In this document: in pieces, positions 18,158-27,972 of the stretch | Layout of the letters: the number at the start of each line of letters is the position of its first letter | Numbering within the stretch: the first letter of the stretch is position 1 | From: an uncultured Eubacterium sp. | GTDB lineage: Bacteria; Bacillota; Clostridia; Lachnospirales; Lachnospiraceae | Reading direction: 5' to 3' | DNA: 64,000 nt | Assembly (NCBI GenBank): GCA_910586225.1 | Contig: CAJUIL010000009.1 | Span: forward strand, 1 to 64,000 | Translations under genes and position numbers: made by a program | Notes under the pieces: generated by a model | Told to the model about the DNA's origin: nothing | The model's input: the letters and a program-made list of their open reading frames with translations, nothing else | Databases searched by the model: none

Positions 18158-19333
18158 CTATTCCTTGATGTTAAAATATTTTTTAATACTGCTGACCACC
18201 ATTTCCTGTTCTTCCTGCCCAATATACGGATGCAGCGGCAGGGACAATACTCTGCGGCACAGCTTCTCAGCTACGGGAAGCGCTGTTTTTACACAATCCA
18301 TTCCCTGGAAGGCCTTCTGCCTGCTCATCGGCTTTACATAATAGATCATCGTTGGGATTCCTTTTTGTTTTAAAAAAGCCTGCAATCCATCCCTTACTTC
18401 CTCACTGTCCAGCAAAATAGAATACTGAGCCCAGCTGGAATAAAAGCCATCCTTTACGACAGGCACTTTCACCAACTTATCCAGCTCGTTTTTCCCAGAT
18501 AACTCTTTGGTATAAACTGCTGCCGCCTTGTTCACAGCCTCCAGCTCATAATCGCAAAAAGCTTTGAGCTTCACCTGCAGGATTGCCGCCTGCATCGTGT
18601 CCAGACGGGAATTTATGCCAATCCGCACGTTGTCATACTTGTCCAGACCCTTTCCATGGATCCGCAAGGAGCGGATCTTCTCTGCCCATGCATCATTATC
18701 AGTAAAAACAGCTCCCCCATCTCCATAACAGCCCAACGGCTTCGCCGGAAAAAAGGATGTCGTAGAAATATCTCCGAAGCTGCAGGCCCTATGTGCAATC
18801 CCATTTATTTGAAGCTCTCCGCCGAAGCCCTGCGCCCCATCCTCCAATAGGTAAATCCCATATTCGTCCGCCAGCTTTCGGATCGCCGTATAATCCGCAG
18901 GTTGTCCAAACAGATCAACCGCCACGATTGCCTTTGGTGTAAGTTTTCCTTCTTCTAATACAGCCTCAACCGCCTGCTGCAAAGAAGTCGGAGACATATT
19001 AAAGGTATCCTCTTCCACATCTACAAAAATTGGTGTTGCCCCTTCATAGGCCACCGTCTCCCCAGAAGCAAAAAACGTAAAATCCGGCACAAAAACAGCA
19101 TCCCCAGCTCCAATATCCCATGCCATCAAAGCAAGGGTCAGAGCATCCGTGCCGTTCGCGCAAGTAATACAATGCTTTACTCCTACATAGGAAGCAAGCT
19201 GGGCTTCCAGCTGCGCCACCTGCGCGCCGGAAATAAAATTGGCGTCTGTCATGACCTGGATCACCGCCTGATCTATCTCTGGCTTTAATTTCCTGTACTG
19301 GGTTTTTAAATCTCTAAATTGCATCGTAGACAC
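18158..19333 (-). CDS. DegT-family sugar aminotransferase, WbpE-like
   Basis: This 391-residue PLP enzyme carries the DegT/DnrJ/EryC1 signatures; the segment SFFPAKPLGCYGDGGA holds the PLP-binding Lys and is especially like WbpE, which transaminates the 3-keto group of UDP-GlcNAc-3-keto-uronate. Other markers are CANGTDAL, LLEDGAQGFGG and RIGINSRLDTMQAAIL. WbpA-like and WbpB-like enzymes are encoded at 40.2 and 39.0 kb, supporting this reading. It lies between the GtrA gene and the Wzz-like gene. Confidence 0.85.
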   Translation of the reverse strand: MSTMQFRDLKTQYRKLKPEIDQAVIQVMTDANFISGAQVAQLEAQLASYVGVKHCITCANGTDALTLALMAWDIGAGDAVFVPDFTFFASGETVAYEGATPIFVDVEEDTFNMSPTSLQQAVEAVLEEGKLTPKAIVAVDLFGQPADYTAIRKLADEYGIYLLEDGAQGFGGELQINGIAHRACSFGDISTTSFFPAKPLGCYGDGGAVFTDNDAWAEKIRSLRIHGKGLDKYDNVRIGINSRLDTMQAAILQVKLKAFCDYELEAVNKAAAVYTKELSGKNELDKLVKVPVVKDGFYSSWAQYSILLDSEEVRDGLQAFLKQKGIPTMIYYVKPMSRQKAFQGMDCVKTALPVAEKLCRRVLSLPLHPYIGQEEQEMVVSSIKKYFNIKE

Positions 19334-19367
19334 TCTCCTTTACCTTGAACGACTGCATTCTGAAATA

Positions 19368-19757
19368 TCAATGAAACACTAATGTTTGACTTGTAATATA
19401 ATTTAAAAGAACAACCAAAATATTCATTCCTACTTTAATCATCATTCCATGAAACTGTAAAATATCAACAAAAACATACATTCCAACCGCATCGATTACT
19501 CCTGTTGACAATCTAGAGCAAATAAAACGGAAAAATTCTCCCCATTTTTCAATATATGTAATTGATGTACTTTCAAACACATATTTCCGATTTGTGAAAA
19601 AAGCAAAAATAACAGCTAATATCCACGCAATTACCGTCGATCCTATTGTTCCTAATTTTATCTTAGAGCTGCATATATCATATACTGCAAGGTTGATCAT
19701 AGTAGTGCAAACTCCAAAAATTCCATACCTAAATATTCCCTTATACTTTTCCCGCAT
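19368..19757 (-). CDS. GtrA family membrane protein
   Basis: This 129-residue protein with four hydrophobic segments starts with the family pattern (FRYGIFGVCTTMINLAVY) and ends in NYITSQTLVFH. GtrA proteins are thought to help translocate a lipid-linked sugar made by a partner glycosyltransferase, here the GT2 gene directly upstream. ATG 19757 follows a stop codon in one reading of the upstream gene and an extreme G-rich stretch that can serve as its ribosome site. Confidence 0.85.
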   Translation of the reverse strand: MREKYKGIFRYGIFGVCTTMINLAVYDICSSKIKLGTIGSTVIAWILAVIFAFFTNRKYVFESTSITYIEKWGEFFRFICSRLSTGVIDAVGMYVFVDILQFHGMMIKVGMNILVVLLNYITSQTLVFH

Positions 19758-20488
19758 CTATTTTGCCCCCCCCCGCCCTCGATCACGTTGTTTAAAGAAA
19801 TAAAATCTACGACTGACCGTTTTCCTATCTTCACAATCTTTCTAAAATCGATAGAATTTACTCCCCCTTGCCTCTCCTTAAAAGTAACAGGAAGATATTT
19901 TACCTTTAGCCTTTTCTTCGCATAAATGACGGCTATTAATACATTAGGTAAATGATAAGTTTCCGGAATAAGTGAAAGATGCTTTTGTAATGTTTTTGCT
20001 TTCATAAGGCGGAATGGTGTATTTGCGTCCTGAACAACTACTCGAAAACAGAGCCAAATTACCAGTTTTAGAACCTTTGTCACGAAAACTCTGGAAAAAC
20101 CATCTTTCCTATGTTTTCTCCAACCAATCACCATATCAAATTTATCCCTTTGCTCCCAAAAGTTCCAAAACTCCGCTGCTACCGTTTGCCCATCGGAATC
20201 CGTCTGAAAAATATAATCCGCCCCATTCTCTAAAGCATAGCGGTAACCATAGATACAGGTCGGTCCATGTCCGCTGTTTTTCTTATTTAGAGCAATTAGC
20301 TGTGGATATTTCTCCTGCAATGCTTTAACGATTTCATATGTATGATCTCTGCTCCCATCATTGATGACCACAAGCCTGCTTTTCTTTCCGGCCTGCTCTG
20401 CCACTGGATACCAATCTTTGATCACAGTTTCTATATTCTCCTCTTCATTATAAGCAGGTATTACGATATATAGCCTATCATTTCCCAT
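19697..20488 (-). CDS. GT2 glycosyltransferase, dolichol-phosphate-mannose-synthase-like
   Basis: This 263-residue enzyme has the GT2 fold: VIPAYNEEENI, VVINDGSRDHT and the DXD-like FQTDSDGQ. It resembles polyprenyl-phosphate glycosyltransferases that pair with GtrA proteins. The catalytic domain ends at about residue 238 (VDFISLNNVIEG). A G9 tract follows, and the present frame reads through it into a 22-residue tail overlapping the GtrA gene. With ten G the frame would meet TAG immediately before the GtrA ATG. The tail is therefore probably a product of tract length rather than part of the normal protein. It overlaps the preceding gene's end at 20478 by 11 nt. Confidence 0.87.
   Translation of the reverse strand: MGNDRLYIVIPAYNEEENIETVIKDWYPVAEQAGKKSRLVVINDGSRDHTYEIVKALQEKYPQLIALNKKNSGHGPTCIYGYRYALENGADYIFQTDSDGQTVAAEFWNFWEQRDKFDMVIGWRKHRKDGFSRVFVTKVLKLVIWLCFRVVVQDANTPFRLMKAKTLQKHLSLIPETYHLPNVLIAVIYAKKRLKVKYLPVTFKERQGGVNSIDFRKIVKIGKRSVVDFISLNNVIEGGGGQNRCGKSIREYLGMEFLEFALL
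19766..19774 (-). repeat. Poly-G tract (G9) at the GT2/GtrA junction
   Basis: Nine G preceded by GGGC, as at 3840. It lies in the last codons of the GT2 gene and 8 nt before the GtrA ATG, so it both sets the GT2 stop codon and acts as a Shine-Dalgarno-like sequence for GtrA. Confidence 0.85.
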
Positions 20489-21977
20489 CTCCGGTTCTCC
20501 TTGCCATGTATTTTATAAAAAAGCTATTCCCACAGTCGTATGCTACATAGTTATAAGCCACTCTATCATTCGTACCGTCTCTGACAAGCTGATTTTCCAA
20601 AGTACCCCAGCCATCTGCCCGGTAAGCTCCCTCTACTGAAAAAAATCTTGCATTCTCGTATAATTCCTTTGTCTGAGGAAAAGCTGCTACCAGTAAAAAG
20701 CATAAAGCTGCCAGGACATACAAGTTCCTTGATTTTTCAGTAATCGAAACATTTAAAATATATTTATAAAATGACACCGCTATTACAAAAAATGCAGGTA
20801 TGCAGCTCCTCATGCAGAGGTCATTATAAGCGCCATACCAAAATAACGGCAAAGCCAGCAAAACTATGTTCGCAATATAAAAAACCGGATTTGATCTTTC
20901 CTGCTTCCAAATAAAAAAGCTCCAAAGCAGGAAATTACTCAAACAAAAAGACACATACAATATCCAGTTTCTCGAATAATCAATTCCGTGCAAGCTCACG
21001 ATTTCTGGTTTTTCCTGAAACACATTTCCCGCAATATACATGATAAAAACCGGAAGCACTCCAAATAAGGCATACATATTTTGTATAGAAAATGCCTGCT
21101 TACACAAGCCCCGAAAATTTCTTTCCTTTCCAATCCGGTACAGCGCCATTCCAATATAAAAAGGAAGTAACCCTACAAAGGAAAAACAAGAATACATAAA
21201 AATCGGAAGGCCTGTCCAGGCAAAATCTTCAACCTTATCCGGACCTTCTAAAAAAAGCAAGGTTGCCAGCCACGGTACGATCGCTTGTGGAAATACCCAC
21301 CGCATTAAAACAATATGACTGGAAAACTGTATCTGTATGGTATTACTGAACCAATGGAAAGAAGCGCTTACATCTTCTGGCCGAAAATAACCATATACCG
21401 CTTTTCCGGCTAACACAGCTCCGCCAAAAGCAACCAATAATCCAAACAGAAAAAGCTGCTTTCGCTTTTCCTTCATGTTTAGGAAATGACACAAATACAG
21501 ATAAACAAGCAAAACACCTGCGATACTCTGAAAAAGCATCGCAAGCTCCGCCCATCGGAAGCCTGCCACTTTACCTATCAGTGCCGGAAATAAATAGCTG
21601 AATATATAGTAAGATAATAATCCCTCGTCCCCTTCTGGGAGAGAATACTTCACAGGCCAGTCGTAATCGATCAGATCATGTAAAATGGCATTATGCTTAT
21701 GCCAATCACCCGACTGCATACAAAAACCACCGATCCCTGAAGCTGCCAACCATACCGTTATGCCTGCCAGAACGAGTAAGAAAACTCCTTTGTCGATCAC
21801 GATATCGGTTTCTTCCTTACTTCGGTTTTGAAAATATCTTTTATAACACACATATGCAAAAGCAATAAACAAGGGTATTGCTATACTGCCACGAAGCCAC
21901 CCCCCCCCGAATAAAAAAAACGGAAAATAGATATATAGAATCGCTGCTCTTTCCAACCAACGATACGGTAATCTCAT
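20478..21977 (-). CDS. Polytopic membrane protein, GT-C-like glycosyltransferase candidate
   Basis: This 499-residue protein is mostly hydrophobic, with roughly ten or more membrane segments and a short soluble C-terminus. An acidic loop after the first segments (HDLIDYDWPVKYSLPEGDEG) resembles the first loop of GT-C enzymes that use polyprenyl-phosphate sugars, but I cannot name a family. ATG 21977 follows GGAGGAG. A G9 tract interrupts the first membrane segment at codons 25-27, so a one-base slip would abolish the protein. It follows another GT-C-like gene with a one-base overlap (TAATG) and precedes the GT2/GtrA pair, together a plausible side-chain glycosylation module. Confidence 0.7.
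   Translation of the reverse strand: MRLPYRWLERAAILYIYFPFFLFGGGWLRGSIAIPLFIAFAYVCYKRYFQNRSKEETDIVIDKGVFLLVLAGITVWLAASGIGGFCMQSGDWHKHNAILHDLIDYDWPVKYSLPEGDEGLLSYYIFSYLFPALIGKVAGFRWAELAMLFQSIAGVLLVYLYLCHFLNMKEKRKQLFLFGLLVAFGGAVLAGKAVYGYFRPEDVSASFHWFSNTIQIQFSSHIVLMRWVFPQAIVPWLATLLFLEGPDKVEDFAWTGLPIFMYSCFSFVGLLPFYIGMALYRIGKERNFRGLCKQAFSIQNMYALFGVLPVFIMYIAGNVFQEKPEIVSLHGIDYSRNWILYVSFCLSNFLLWSFFIWKQERSNPVFYIANIVLLALPLFWYGAYNDLCMRSCIPAFFVIAVSFYKYILNVSITEKSRNLYVLAALCFLLVAAFPQTKELYENARFFSVEGAYRADGWGTLENQLVRDGTNDRVAYNYVAYDCGNSFFIKYMARRTGDGK
21900..21908 (-). repeat. Poly-G tract (G9) inside a membrane-protein gene
   Basis: Nine G encode Gly-Gly-Gly plus the start of Trp within the first hydrophobic stretch of the protein starting at 21977. 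At nine G the frame is open. Confidence 0.88.
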
Positions 21978-23686
21978 TATTTTCTCCTCCACAACCAAAC
22001 CTGAACATCTTCCACCGTATTAGTATGATACAGTTTATAATACTGATCAATAAACGAATTTATTTCATACTTGGGATTTTCATAAAAATCACTAATGTCC
22101 CATGTCGTCGCTACCAGCACATCAGGTGTTTCATCAATAGCCTCAAAATAACTTAACAGTGGACCCGCACTGGTATAACCCCTTGCGAGAAACTGGGCGT
22201 CCCACGTCTGCGGTGCACAGATTTTAGCCTTAGACATCATATAAATGGCTGGCGCTCTCGTCACGGCGCATACTGTTTCATCTTTACATATGTTTTCTTC
22301 CAACACGCTTTCAAGCTCTTCCACAAGTCTTTTTCTTTCTGGCGTTGTATAAAGTCCGCAGTAAATTCCATGTTCTACCCGTGCGGTCAGCTCCCCGACC
22401 GGAGCATCACGATAAATGTAGCTGTACATATTGAGTAAAGAAGAAAGGATCAGTAATACAGAAAAAACAATACCCGCCCTTCTCTTTTTCTCTTCTACGC
22501 CAATTCCTATAAAAATGCTTAAAACAAAGTATAAGATTGGTCCGGCAACCGATACCGCAGTTAAAATACTTCGATTATCCGAAGTAAAAGCATAAGTTAT
22601 AACGTACGCTATGAAAAACACTTCATAGATCAGATACCTTTGAAACAGCTCCGGCTTGATAAAAAATACAAACAAAAAACCTCCGATCGCCATTCCTGTA
22701 ACCACATAGCTGTAAGAATCCCTATGAAGAAAAGCATTGCAGCATAAAAATATTAGAAATATTCCAAATGCCGTACGCTCAAAAAATTTTCGACTGATCA
22801 TCCCTTTTTTACAAAGCTTCCAAAAAGAAAACAGCAGCACTCCAAATACAAAAATAACCAGCGAAAATTTCCGTCTCACATAATACTTTAGCGGAATATA
22901 AAATACATGATACAAATAAGCCAGATCAATCGTCCCTTTGGACTGCTCATGCGGAGAAGAGAACATCCCGCGCATTGCCTCTAAAAGCAGCTCGGCGGAC
23001 CCTTTCGAGAATACCCATGCCAGAAAGACAGCCGCCGTTGCCAGTCCGCCGAACATATACCAGCAGACCTTACTTTTCCAAGCTCCCTTTCGATTGACCG
23101 CAAGCACCACTCCTGCCAGAAAAACAGCAAAAACTGCAGCTGTCGGATATGTGATGCAGCAAACTCCCAGAATGATCCCCAGTATAAGGTAACGCAGGCT
23201 TTCTTTTTTCTTCGGCACAGAAGTATCCAAGAGTACCGCTGCCAGTATAAAATTATATACAACAAACGAATTGTAATTGATCGTAAACAAGGACGCTGAC
23301 ACATAAAAGAAAGCGGGCAGCGTCGCATACCAAACCCTTTTATCCTGCCATTTTTTCTTCAGCAAGCGATTGATAATAGCCAGATAAACTACTATAAATG
23401 CAATATACAGAAGCCGGAAGTATAATACGATCCCTTCCAGATCTGGAACCAGTTTCTGGTAGATCCACAGAAAAGGAGCTAATAAGCACCAACCCGTATG
23501 ATAATCCCAAGAGGTCATAAAGGGTGCCTTTCCCTGGTAAATGTTATAAATGGATGCTATTCCATGGATTTCATCTGTAAGTTCAACCGAATAAAAAACA
23601 CGGAGAACAAGCACGGAAAATAGCAGGATGTAAAATAGCGCTATATAGGTATCGTATCTTCTGCTTTCTTGGTTGCTCTCATTCAT
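21977..23686 (-). CDS. Polytopic membrane protein, GT-C/GT39-like
   Basis: This 569-residue protein has many membrane segments and an acidic first loop (YSVELTDEIHGIASIYNIYQGK) like the catalytic loop of PMT/ArnT-type GT-C transferases, which take sugar from a polyprenyl phosphate outside the membrane. The C-terminal 100 residues look soluble. ATG 23686 follows GGAGAAGG and overlaps the end of the preceding asparagine-synthase-like gene. It likely works with the neighbouring membrane protein, GT2 and GtrA to decorate the glycan. Confidence 0.72.
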   Translation of the reverse strand: MNESNQESRRYDTYIALFYILLFSVLVLRVFYSVELTDEIHGIASIYNIYQGKAPFMTSWDYHTGWCLLAPFLWIYQKLVPDLEGIVLYFRLLYIAFIVVYLAIINRLLKKKWQDKRVWYATLPAFFYVSASLFTINYNSFVVYNFILAAVLLDTSVPKKKESLRYLILGIILGVCCITYPTAAVFAVFLAGVVLAVNRKGAWKSKVCWYMFGGLATAAVFLAWVFSKGSAELLLEAMRGMFSSPHEQSKGTIDLAYLYHVFYIPLKYYVRRKFSLVIFVFGVLLFSFWKLCKKGMISRKFFERTAFGIFLIFLCCNAFLHRDSYSYVVTGMAIGGFLFVFFIKPELFQRYLIYEVFFIAYVITYAFTSDNRSILTAVSVAGPILYFVLSIFIGIGVEEKKRRAGIVFSVLLILSSLLNMYSYIYRDAPVGELTARVEHGIYCGLYTTPERKRLVEELESVLEENICKDETVCAVTRAPAIYMMSKAKICAPQTWDAQFLARGYTSAGPLLSYFEAIDETPDVLVATTWDISDFYENPKYEINSFIDQYYKLYHTNTVEDVQVWLWRRK

Positions 23687-25373
23687 GTGCCTTCTCCACA
23701 CTTCCAACCAAACTAATTGCCAGCATTTTTTCTATAGTATTTCCATTCTCATACAACCACTTCGTATCCTCATAAAGTTCCAAATCCAGCTCCTTCAACT
23801 TTTTATTTTTCGCAAAGTAGTTATCCATATAGTTTTTCAATTCCTTGTTCGTAGAGTACCAATAATCTGTTGGATTCATACCGTTTTCTTTGTTCACCCA
23901 ATTTTCAAACATTAACTTCACTCTGCTTGGTATCGTATCAAATTTAATAAACTTTCCCTTTATCCGAAGTCCAAATTTAGAAGTAGATATTTTTAATCCA
24001 TTATGACTGTACTTCATCGCCTCTGGATAATATTTTTCCACCCATTTATAGTAAATCCTATGCTGTAATCGATAATCTACCGGTAACGAAAAACAAAAAT
24101 CGAGAAAATCTATATCCATAAATGGAGAACAAGCCTCCGCATATTGTGAAAATATCATAGAGTATCCCATACAAACGCCATTCATTGCCCGATTATACAT
24201 CATACCCATTTCATAATTTTCGTACTTATATTCACTCAGATTTTCCTCTAATTTATCAATAAATTTTCTTGAATAAGCGCCATCACCAATTTTATAATCC
24301 TTTTTTTCACCACCCATTTCCCTTACATAAGTTCCAAGTACCACATCTCCCAGTACTCCTGTATGTACGACTCCCATTTTCCCAGTATCCACCAGCTGCA
24401 TAAATTCACCAAGTTGCGATGTCCATCCATAATAAATCAAATAATCACTATCTATAATCGCTTTATCGATACAAAATAAATCCCGACCGCCATCTAAGCT
24501 TTTAAAAATCCACTTATTACCTAAATCTTTTGCAATTTGCATCGGTAGCTTCTGATCCAACTGACCCGTTTCAGAATAAGTAAAATTAACTAAATTCTCA
24601 GCCTGAACACGTTTTAATGCCATTACCGTCATTCTTGAGTCCATTCCTGCACTTAAAGGAGCATAATTAGAATAACCATACTCTTTATTTTTCTCGACTT
24701 GAAGCTTCACCGCTTTTGTAAAAAGTTCATCTAATCTTTCTATTGCAACTTCGATTGATATCTCTCTTTTTTTCGTCGTAGTCATCTTATAAAACTGCTT
24801 CTTTTCTATTATTTCCCTATCAAAAGTCAGATACCATCCAGGAAGCAATCTTTTTATTCCATCAAATAAAGTTCTATCATGATACATATAAGCGTAAGTT
24901 ATCATCGAATAACAGCCACCTTTATCCAGCCGCAGTTTTCCATGTTTCTTACAAAAATTTACAATATTATATACTGTACTTGAAATAACCAGGTACTCTT
25001 CATTCTCACAATAAAATACCGGTTTATTCGATAAGTGATCCGAAAATACAAGTAAAAATTTCTTGTCTATATCATAAATACATCCATTAAAATTGCCTCG
25101 AAACTCCTTGAAAAAATCCTTTTCTTTTCTATAAAGCTTCTCTATTAACTCCAATATGGTATTTGACTTATATTTTTCTAAAAGCTGTAGTGAATTTAAC
25201 AATACACCGTTAAAAATAACAACCAGATCCTGATACCGTCCAAAACATTGTTCTTTGTAAAACTTACTTTTCGTTTCGTTTTCTATCAATATATTTTCCA
25301 AACAAAATCCATGTTCTGCTTTCTCTCTTTCTATATTATCCATCTTGCCTTTCTTGCAATAAATTACAAACAT
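23679..25373 (-). CDS. Asparagine-synthase-like protein lacking the amidotransferase Cys
   Basis: This 564-residue protein has a glutamine-amidotransferase-like N-terminal domain and an ATP-pyrophosphatase domain with the adenylation motif PLSAGMDSR near residue 225. The N-terminus reads MFVIYCKKG instead of the MCGI that supplies the catalytic Cys2 in class II glutaminases. It probably cannot use glutamine in the usual way and may use ammonia or another amine to amidate a sugar acid or amino-acid substituent. AsnB-like proteins are known in surface-polysaccharide clusters, where they can amidate uronic acids. Its ATG overlaps the flippase stop by one base (TGATG), showing coupling. Confidence 0.82.
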   Translation of the reverse strand: MFVIYCKKGKMDNIEREKAEHGFCLENILIENETKSKFYKEQCFGRYQDLVVIFNGVLLNSLQLLEKYKSNTILELIEKLYRKEKDFFKEFRGNFNGCIYDIDKKFLLVFSDHLSNKPVFYCENEEYLVISSTVYNIVNFCKKHGKLRLDKGGCYSMITYAYMYHDRTLFDGIKRLLPGWYLTFDREIIEKKQFYKMTTTKKREISIEVAIERLDELFTKAVKLQVEKNKEYGYSNYAPLSAGMDSRMTVMALKRVQAENLVNFTYSETGQLDQKLPMQIAKDLGNKWIFKSLDGGRDLFCIDKAIIDSDYLIYYGWTSQLGEFMQLVDTGKMGVVHTGVLGDVVLGTYVREMGGEKKDYKIGDGAYSRKFIDKLEENLSEYKYENYEMGMMYNRAMNGVCMGYSMIFSQYAEACSPFMDIDFLDFCFSLPVDYRLQHRIYYKWVEKYYPEAMKYSHNGLKISTSKFGLRIKGKFIKFDTIPSRVKLMFENWVNKENGMNPTDYWYSTNKELKNYMDNYFAKNKKLKELDLELYEDTKWLYENGNTIEKMLAISLVGSVEKAHE

Positions 25374-26629
25374 CACTTTTCCCTTTCCCTGCAGCAAATA
25401 TATAAATAACTCCAGTAGGATATACCTGACAGAAAATACATTAAACCCGTTGCCACAGCTACCCCGGCTATTCCATAATTAGAAATCATAAAATAATCTA
25501 TCCCTAAATGTATGATACTTGTTGCTCCTGCTGCAATCGCATTAAATCCTGCCTTTCCAATAGCTGGCAATATATTCATCGGGATCATTCTAAAACCAGC
25601 ATTCAAGGAATAAACGATCCAAAAAATACGTGAAATTTCAACCGAATCATAATACCGTTTCCCATAAATACCTAAAATAATATACTTTGATAACACAATG
25701 CCACAAAGCACAATAAATAATATTACTACTCCTGTAAATATCTCTATTTTTTTAGAAAGTTTCCATACCTCTTTTTTATTATCCATACGGGCTATGATCG
25801 GAAAATAATATACCATAAGCGAGCTGCTAATAAACGTAATCTGCACCGGAAACATTGTTGCGACTTTATAATTTGCTGTGACTACTTCATCTCGTATCAA
25901 ATTATTGATCAAAAAAGTTTCATTCAAGGGCATTACCAAAGAAAACAAATTGGCTATCAATAAAGAAACCGCCATTGACAAAAATGCTTTTATTTCACTA
26001 CGGCTAAGCCTTTCTTCCTGTATTCCTTTAAACCTCTTAATAATAAACGCAGCACCCATACTGCCTGCTATCAATACTGCTATGTATCGGGCTGCTAAAA
26101 CCCCCTTTACACCTGCAAATAATGCAAGAACGATTCCTGCTGCCATAACGCTTCCCATCTGAATAACAGATATATTTACATATAACTTACTTTGCAGCAA
26201 AGCCCGAATCATATTTAAAATCACAAGAAAGCAATAATCCAAAACGGGATAGAAGCAATAAAATAAAACCAGGTTCTTTATGCCTGAAAACGGAAACTGA
26301 AATAGCAACGCTACTATAATTAAAAATGCAACCACTCCAATCTGAAATAAAATGCCATATTTTAAGGCAAATTTTAGATAAGATAAATTTTTCCTCTGGT
26401 TATCAGAGCTGCAGTATTTTAAAATTGCTGATCCCATCCCCATACCAGCAAATAACGCCACATAAGAATATATATTATCTACATAAGCCAGATTCGCATA
26501 CTCTGCCTTGCTCACCAACCGCACAATGACAATGCTGGATATAAAAGCAAGCAGCTTGTTCAAAATATTTCCAGCAAAAATATGAAAAAAACCATTTTTA
26601 TAAAGACCTTTTATTCTTTCTTTGATCAT
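25373..26629 (-). CDS. Wzx-type oligosaccharide flippase (second set)
   Basis: This 418-residue protein has about 12 hydrophobic segments and begins like MATE/PST-type flippases (AGNILNKLLAFISSIVIVRLVSKAEYANLAYV). Such proteins move undecaprenyl-linked repeat units across the membrane. It overlaps the upstream polymerase gene by 4 nt. A different flippase is encoded at 44.9-46.3 kb; the two share no obvious residues beyond the family pattern. Confidence 0.83.
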   Translation of the reverse strand: MIKERIKGLYKNGFFHIFAGNILNKLLAFISSIVIVRLVSKAEYANLAYVDNIYSYVALFAGMGMGSAILKYCSSDNQRKNLSYLKFALKYGILFQIGVVAFLIIVALLFQFPFSGIKNLVLFYCFYPVLDYCFLVILNMIRALLQSKLYVNISVIQMGSVMAAGIVLALFAGVKGVLAARYIAVLIAGSMGAAFIIKRFKGIQEERLSRSEIKAFLSMAVSLLIANLFSLVMPLNETFLINNLIRDEVVTANYKVATMFPVQITFISSSLMVYYFPIIARMDNKKEVWKLSKKIEIFTGVVILFIVLCGIVLSKYIILGIYGKRYYDSVEISRIFWIVYSLNAGFRMIPMNILPAIGKAGFNAIAAGATSIIHLGIDYFMISNYGIAGVAVATGLMYFLSGISYWSYLYICCREREK

Positions 26630-27972
26630 TTTCTCACCATAAACTTAATTTTCCCTCTATTCTTTAAAATACTAATGCCGAAGATAAGCACTGCCATAAT
26701 TGCGATCGGCAATGGATATAAATAATCTACAAAACCACCTAATAGTGTTTGCGAAAAATTAATAAACACTATTAAATATATTCCTATTACAAGCGGTGTT
26801 TTCTTTTGCTTCAAAAAGTAACAGGTAACCAGCGAATATAAAAATCCCACATATATCGGAGCCAATAAAACTCCTAAAATCCCCCAATTCGCATACGATT
26901 CTCCCACAAAAAAAGTATTCATAACACCTGCTGTCCCATTCTCCACTGCCGCTGGGTTAAACAATTCCATCACTACCCTGCCTGAACGGATCCCACTAGA
27001 GCTTAAGCCTAATATTTCCCCCCAGAGCCGGGACATACTTGCTCCTTCTAAATATGGAGAAAGTAACGGAAAAGCCCGTATATGCAAAAAGAGCGTAGCA
27101 ACCTGCGATATCAACAATCGGCTCATAGGCCCACTCGTCAAAGTAAATAAGCTTCCTTCATAATCAAAAACCCCATAATAAAACCATAAAATAATTGTAG
27201 TTCCTACCAACCCTATTCCTGTTAACCATTTAATAACTTTTTTATTTCCAAGTAAAATTTCCAAAACGTAAAAATAAAAAAGATACCAAATGATAGGCGA
27301 TTTCTCATAGTTATATGTTTTTGCTATCACAGAATATAAAAATAATAATACAAATAAAAATTGCCATTTCCTCTGTTTTGTTATTTTCATATATAAATAT
27401 GCGACATAAGAAATCATTGGTGTCATCGTAAGCATGATAATATTGCGTATATATATATTTCCATCAAATCCGCGTGTAATTTCCATCCTTTTAATAGAAA
27501 GATCGCTTCCACTTGAACTCCATAATTTTTCCAATGGAAAATAGCCGATGCATTTAAATACATAAACCATTGAAACAATACCAATGACTCCCAAAACAAC
27601 TACTACAATCCAAACAATATCCGTATTGTTTTCACAAACTGCCGTTTCTAATAATTTTTTATTATAGCCATCTTTGATATCACTTATTCCCATCAGTTTA
27701 TTAAACACACAAATAGCAAATGGAAAAACAACGATGCTATATAACAAAATATAGTATGTTTTATTAATAATAGCTTCTTCTATTACCTTAGCAATTAAAT
27801 AGTGCTCTCTAAAGCCCAAATACACTAATGAACCACCTATAAAGAAAAAAACTAATATGAGATAATAAGCATAACTTATAATATTTAATTTCATTAAATT
27901 CAGCGTTCCTGCCGCTTTTTTAAATAAAAATGTATATATTAAAAATGCCATTATTACTATTAAATATTTCAT
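26626..27972 (-). CDS. Wzy-like polysaccharide polymerase (second set)
   Basis: This 448-residue, strongly hydrophobic protein has about 12 membrane segments and a large loop near the C-terminal third, the pattern of oligosaccharide repeat-unit polymerases. Wzy proteins are too divergent for a specific name. ATG 27972 is preceded by AAGGA supplied by the last codons of a decayed glycosyltransferase remnant. It overlaps the flippase gene, so the two form a Wzx-Wzy pair. Confidence 0.75.
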   Translation of the reverse strand: MKYLIVIMAFLIYTFLFKKAAGTLNLMKLNIISYAYYLILVFFFIGGSLVYLGFREHYLIAKVIEEAIINKTYYILLYSIVVFPFAICVFNKLMGISDIKDGYNKKLLETAVCENNTDIVWIVVVVLGVIGIVSMVYVFKCIGYFPLEKLWSSSGSDLSIKRMEITRGFDGNIYIRNIIMLTMTPMISYVAYLYMKITKQRKWQFLFVLLFLYSVIAKTYNYEKSPIIWYLFYFYVLEILLGNKKVIKWLTGIGLVGTTIILWFYYGVFDYEGSLFTLTSGPMSRLLISQVATLFLHIRAFPLLSPYLEGASMSRLWGEILGLSSSGIRSGRVVMELFNPAAVENGTAGVMNTFFVGESYANWGILGVLLAPIYVGFLYSLVTCYFLKQKKTPLVIGIYLIVFINFSQTLLGGFVDYLYPLPIAIMAVLIFGISILKNRGKIKFMVRK

